Assembly: GCA_017507285.1 (NCBI GenBank)
Contig: JAFWBF010000102.1
Span: forward strand, 1-9,075
Reading direction: 5' to 3'
DNA: 9,075 nucleotides
Source of the DNA: Bacteroidales bacterium
GTDB taxonomy: Bacteria; Bacteroidota; Bacteroidia; Bacteroidales; P3
Both the position numbers and the translations under genes were made by a program. A model generated the notes under the pieces. The model saw only the letters and a list, made by a program, of their open reading frames with translations. It was not told the DNA's origin and searched no databases. Positions 6,402 through 9,075 of the stretch are shown here, piece by piece. Positions within the stretch are counted from its first letter, which is position 1, and the number at the start of each line of letters is the position of its first letter.

Positions 6402-6458
6402 AAACAAAGAAGTCGATGTGCTACCATATTGTTTTGCATACATCGACTTCTCTTGTTT
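6402..6458 (-). terminator. Hairpin terminator downstream of thioredoxin
   Basis: ACATCGACTTCTCTTGTTT (6440-6458) pairs with AAACAAAGAAGTCGATGT (6402-6419) over 18 base pairs with one bulged base, closing a 20-base loop. Read on the minus strand it begins 12 bases after the thioredoxin stop, and its right arm ends in CTTCTTTGTTTCTT, a T-rich though interrupted tail. It should separate thioredoxin from DUF58 transcription, perhaps with some readthrough. Confidence 0.8.
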
Positions 6459-6470
6459 AGAACGGTTATC

Positions 6471-6788
6471 CTATAAAAGAGCGTCTAATTTTTCGGTAAG
6501 TTTGGCTTTAGGAACAGCTCCTACAGATTTGTCTTTTACTTCGCCGTTTACTATAAAAAGTACTGTGGGAACGTTACGTATCTTGAATGTGCCCGACAGT
6601 GTGGGGCTTTCTTCAACGTCTACTTTAGCTACTATAGCTCTGCCTTCGTATTCTGTTGCTATTTCATCAACTATTGGGCTGAGAGCTTTGCAAGGGCCAC
6701 ACCATGTGGCTCCAAAGTCCAACATTACCGGTTTGTCGGCTTTCATAACCAATTCTTCAAAATTGTTATCGTTTATTGCTAATGCCAT
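6471..6788 (-). CDS. trxA: Thioredoxin
   Basis: A 105-residue cytoplasmic disulfide reductase of normal thioredoxin length. The redox motif WCGPCK is at residues 29-34 (C30 and C33), the buried aspartate is D24 in MLDF, and the cis-proline is P74 in RNVPT. A C-terminal VGAVPKAKL segment (89-97) completes the fold. It would be reduced by thioredoxin reductase and would serve reductases and peroxide defence. The residue four before the WC pair is odd: LDFGATWC has glycine (G26) where most thioredoxins, including E. coli, have tryptophan. The start at 6788 gives the family's usual N-terminus. It has its own promoter-like element at 6821-6828 and a terminator at 6402-6458, so it is probably monocistronic, as is common for trxA. 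Confidence 0.96.
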   Translation of the reverse strand: MALAINDNNFEELVMKADKPVMLDFGATWCGPCKALSPIVDEIATEYEGRAIVAKVDVEESPTLSGTFKIRNVPTVLFIVNGEVKDKSVGAVPKAKLTEKLDALL

Positions 6789-6820
6789 AGTTTTGTAGTT
6801 TTATGTGTTTAATTTTTTTG

Positions 6821-6828
6821 CAAAAATA
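6821..6828 (-). promoter_or_regulatory. Promoter -7 element for trxA (TATTTTTG on minus strand)
   Basis: The minus strand reads TATTTTTG, an exact match to the Bacteroidota TAnnTTTG element, 32 bases upstream of the thioredoxin start. The nearest TTTG further upstream (6854-6857) is separated by 25 bases, longer than the usual 19-21, so the -33 part is weak. Confidence 0.6.
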
Positions 6829-6901
6829 CATACATTTGCGGATATATAAAACACAAAAGCAGATATTTTTTCTCTCGAGATATGTATTGCCTTGCTAAAT
6901 A

Positions 6902-6939
6902 GGCAATTGTCGGATAAAAAAAACAAGCCGACAGGTGCC
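6902..6939. repeat. Imperfect inverted repeat in the trxA-symporter gap
   Basis: GGCA (6902-6905) and TGTCGG (6908-6913) pair with CCGACA (6928-6933) and TGCC (6936-6939), with a two-base mismatch (AT opposite GG) and a 14-base A-rich loop. A T run follows at 6958-6965, about 18 bases beyond the stem, too far for a standard terminator. Confidence 0.45.
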
Positions 6940-7009
6940 GGTATTTGCTTATTACTCTTTTTTTTGAATAATCTTTTGCAACTTATTTTCGTGTGTAGTT
7001 TAAAAATCT

Positions 7010-7017
7010 TATCTTTG
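7010..7017 (+). promoter_or_regulatory. Promoter -7 element for the symporter-lipoprotein operon (TATCTTTG)
   Basis: TATCTTTG matches TAnnTTTG exactly. TTTTCG at 6986-6991 sits at about the right distance for a -33 TTTG with one mismatch. A transcript starting near 7024 would have a leader of roughly 97 bases before the symporter ATG. Confidence 0.65.
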
Positions 7018-7120
7018 CAAGCGTAAATATTTCTATGTCTTGAATGCTTTTTGCTGAAATACATGCAAATAGGTAGATAGGACAATGGCAAAATAGTTTT
7101 ATAAATAGCAATAATATATT

Positions 7121-8581
7121 ATGTCGACGATTATACTTGTTTGTTTTGTAGTCTATACATGTTTATTGTTTTTGGTTACTTGGTTGACATCTCGCAAGGC
7201 ATCGAATGATGCTTATTTTCGAGGCAACCGCAAGTCGCCTTGGTATGTAGTGGCTTACGGTATGATAGGTGCCAGCCTTTCGGGGGTTACCTTTATGTCG
7301 GTGCCGGGTGGCGTGTATAGCGGGCAGTTTACCTATCTGCCTTTGGTGCTGGGATATATATTGGGCTATTTGGCCATTGCATACGTGCTTCTTCCTCTTT
7401 ATTATAAACTCAATCTTACTTCCATTTATTCCTATTTGGGCGATAGGATAGGCAGTGTGTCGGAGCGAACGGGCTCGTTGTTCTTCATAGTGTCTCGTTT
7501 GTTGGGCTCGGCATTGCGTATGTATTTGGTAGTATTTGTGCTATACGAGTTTATGTTCAAAACATGGGGCGTGCCCTTTTGGATACCGGCATTAGTATTC
7601 ATAATCATTATATTGATTTATACTTTCCGTGGAGGTATCAAAACGGTGATATGGACCGACACCTTGCAAACCACTTTTCTGCTACTGGCAGCGGTGGTAA
7701 CTCTTGTGTTTATCCTTAAAGACTTTGATATATCGTTTGTGGGATTGGTATCACAGTTGGTCGATAGTGGTAGCACTCGGGTGTTTGATACCGACTGGCA
7801 TAGCAATAAGTTTTACCTCAAGCAGATTCTTAGCGGTGCGTTTATCACCATCACCATGACGGGGTTGGATCAGGATATGATGCAAAAAAACCTTACCTGC
7901 AAAACTCTAAGAGATGCTCAAAAGAATATGATTACCTTCAGCCTCTCGTTGGTAGTGGTTAATGTGTTGTTCTTGTTTTTGGGTGGTGCGTTGGTATATT
8001 ATGCACAGCAAACGGGTTTTGCCCTTCCGTTAAACGAAGCCGGAGTGGTGGTCAACGACAAGATATTCCCTTCGGTAGCTTTCTCGCTCAGCACATTTAC
8101 AAGTGTGGTATTTGTGATAGGCTTGGTGGCAGCAGGCTACTCTAGTGCCGATGGTACTCTGACGGCTCTTACCACTACCTTCTACTACGACTTTATGCAT
8201 CTCGACAAAACCTCTCGCTATACCGAGCAGCAAAAGGTGCGTTTCCGCAAACTGATTCATGTTTCGTTTGCAGTGCTGTATCTGCTTATCATTATTGCTT
8301 TCAAGCCGTTCCACAACCAGTCGCTTATCGATACTATATTTGATGTAGCCGGCTATACATACGGACCCTTGCTGGGGTTGTATGCTTTTGGATTGTTTAC
8401 CTGTTATAAGGTTAATGATAGGTATGTGCCTGTGGTGGCAATACTTTCGCCTGTTATTTGTTATATACTCAAGCTATACTCGCAAGAGTGGCTGTGGGGA
8501 TATCAGTTCGGGTTCGAGATAATATTATTAAATGGATTATTAACTTGTTTGGGATTGTTTATTATTCGCAAACGCAAATAA
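7121..8581 (+). CDS. Sodium:solute symporter (SSS family)
   Basis: A 486-residue inner-membrane protein with about 13 hydrophobic segments, the usual number for the SSS family, which couples sodium entry to uptake of a small solute. Family features include GASLSGVTFMS in the first unwound helix region (residues 50-60), RGGIKTVIWTDTLQ (170-183), which is the SSS signature region, and GLVAAGYSSADGTLTAL (334-350), whose small and hydroxyl residues match the helix that helps form the sodium site. The C-terminus ends in a positive RKRK tail. The substrate cannot be read from sequence; relatives carry sugars, amino acids, sialic acid or, in Tannerella, N-acetylmuramic acid. The start is the first residue of a hydrophobic segment. 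A promoter-like element lies 104 bases upstream, and the DUF4831 lipoprotein gene follows after 9 bases, so the pair is probably one operon. Confidence 0.93.
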   Translation: MSTIILVCFVVYTCLLFLVTWLTSRKASNDAYFRGNRKSPWYVVAYGMIGASLSGVTFMSVPGGVYSGQFTYLPLVLGYILGYLAIAYVLLPLYYKLNLTSIYSYLGDRIGSVSERTGSLFFIVSRLLGSALRMYLVVFVLYEFMFKTWGVPFWIPALVFIIIILIYTFRGGIKTVIWTDTLQTTFLLLAAVVTLVFILKDFDISFVGLVSQLVDSGSTRVFDTDWHSNKFYLKQILSGAFITITMTGLDQDMMQKNLTCKTLRDAQKNMITFSLSLVVVNVLFLFLGGALVYYAQQTGFALPLNEAGVVVNDKIFPSVAFSLSTFTSVVFVIGLVAAGYSSADGTLTALTTTFYYDFMHLDKTSRYTEQQKVRFRKLIHVSFAVLYLLIIIAFKPFHNQSLIDTIFDVAGYTYGPLLGLYAFGLFTCYKVNDRYVPVVAILSPVICYILKLYSQEWLWGYQFGFEIILLNGLLTCLGLFIIRKRK

Positions 8582-8590
8582 AATATTGTT

Positions 8591-9075
8591 ATGAAAAATA
8601 TGCGTTCTTTTTTTACACCTATATTATTATTGTGTGTTGTATTATTGTCGGCGTGTAGTCGCTATTCTGTTTATCCTACCAAGGTGCGTAGCAATCGCAT
8701 AATTAGTGGGGGTATGGTATACGCTTTGCCAAAAACCGTTGTAAGGGTAGATGTATTGGTCGAAAAAACAGACTACGATGAAAGTCCGTATGTGGAATAT
8801 GCCGAAGAATTGTTGGGAATAGTACTTGACGACGATGAGGGTGCTATACATAAAATAAAGGGAGTAACTATATCGGCTATCAATAAGCCTGATCCCGAAG
8901 GTTATTACTATATAGAGCCTAAACTTTCAAACCTATCGGTGCAACTTAACGATCAGGGTTTGTTGCGGTCTATAAACAGTGATAGCCTATTGTCTAAAAC
9001 AGAGTTGTCTAAGCCTAAACAGGCCGAAAAGGTATCGAAGATAAATCTTACCGATCTTCTTTACGAACCAATGGA
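8591..9075 (+). CDS. DUF4831 family lipoprotein (C-terminus beyond window)
   Basis: An open frame of 161 codons plus two bases runs to the window edge. Residues 1-22 are a lipoprotein signal peptide: MKNMR, a hydrophobic core, and the lipobox LLSAC with C22 as the lipidated residue. The following residues SRYS lack an obvious acidic surface-export signal. The mature region contains GGMVYALPKTVVRVDVLVEK (residues 41-60), YVEYAEELLG (68-77), PDPEGYYYIEP (102-112) and LNDQGLLRSIN (120-130). I recognise this pattern as DUF4831, a Bacteroidota family of unknown function. It starts 9 bases after the symporter stop, so it is probably cotranscribed with it, which suggests an envelope role linked to solute uptake or simply shared expression. 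Confidence 0.85.
   Translation, partial: MKNMRSFFTPILLLCVVLLSACSRYSVYPTKVRSNRIISGGMVYALPKTVVRVDVLVEKTDYDESPYVEYAEELLGIVLDDDEGAIHKIKGVTISAINKPDPEGYYYIEPKLSNLSVQLNDQGLLRSINSDSLLSKTELSKPKQAEKVSKINLTDLLYEPM

Larger units (their letters stand above)
6789..7120. other. 332-base divergent control region between trxA and the symporter
   Basis: This AT-rich stretch separates two genes transcribed apart. It contains TAnnTTTG elements for both directions (6821-6828 minus, 7010-7017 plus) and a small imperfect hairpin at 6902-6939 flanked by A and T runs. A 96-codon minus-strand frame (6801-7091) overlaps both promoter elements, is rich in lysine, isoleucine and phenylalanine, and resembles no family I know; I treat it as non-coding. 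Confidence 0.7.

Noticed and set aside
6801..7091. 96-codon minus-strand frame upstream of thioredoxin
   Set aside because: It spans both promoter-like elements, has low-complexity composition and no family pattern.
1..9075. CRISPR array, tRNA, rRNA, riboswitch, defence or phage genes
   Set aside because: None of their sequence hallmarks were seen on either strand.

Overview
The window is a compact stretch of chromosome from a member of the Bacteroidota, most likely the order Bacteroidales. The basis is the set of families present: a TPR/PD40 propeller/OmpA protein of the type IX secretion PorE type, the DUF4294 and DUF4831 proteins, and an HU-related protein with a C-terminal winged helix. 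Promoter-like TAnnTTTG elements lie upstream of two genes. Genus cannot be fixed from the sequence. No rRNA, tRNA, CRISPR, insertion sequence or phage gene was seen. Two genes are cut by the window edges.

Layout. (1) Bases 1-2735, minus strand: a tight cluster transcribed leftwards, in order a PorE-like envelope protein, a Nudix hydrolase and a DUF368/PopT-type polyprenyl-phosphate transporter that runs off the left edge. (2) Bases 2894-4255, plus strand: an exported DUF4294 protein followed after 9 bases by an NlpC/P60 (YkfC-like) murein peptidase with no signal peptide, then a strong intrinsic terminator at 4281-4325. (3) Bases 4256-4790: a 535-base stretch without a credible gene. It holds the terminator, a second nested inverted repeat, and a run of short repeats at two-helical-turn spacing that ends in a perfect 19-base palindrome. 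(4) Bases 4791-5420, plus: the HU-related DNA-binding protein, convergent with (5) 5432-6370, minus: a lone DUF58 protein, and 6471-6788, minus: thioredoxin, the two separated by a hairpin terminator. (6) Bases 6789-7120: a divergent control region with a promoter-like element for each side. (7) Bases 7121-9075, plus: a sodium:solute symporter and, 9 bases later, a DUF4831 lipoprotein cut by the right edge.

Functionally the window is mostly about the cell envelope. It contains recycling of the undecaprenyl-phosphate carrier (PopT), anchoring of outer-membrane machinery to peptidoglycan (PorE OmpA domain), trimming of recycled muropeptides (NlpC/P60), a surface lipoprotein and solute uptake. 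Housekeeping redox (thioredoxin), nucleotide clean-up (Nudix) and nucleoid (HU) genes are mixed in. I found no clear defence, mobile or biosynthetic system. The observations most worth a second look are the helically phased repeats upstream of the HU-related gene, the symporter-DUF4831 pair, the DUF58 gene without a MoxR partner, and the PorE-Nudix-PopT gene order.
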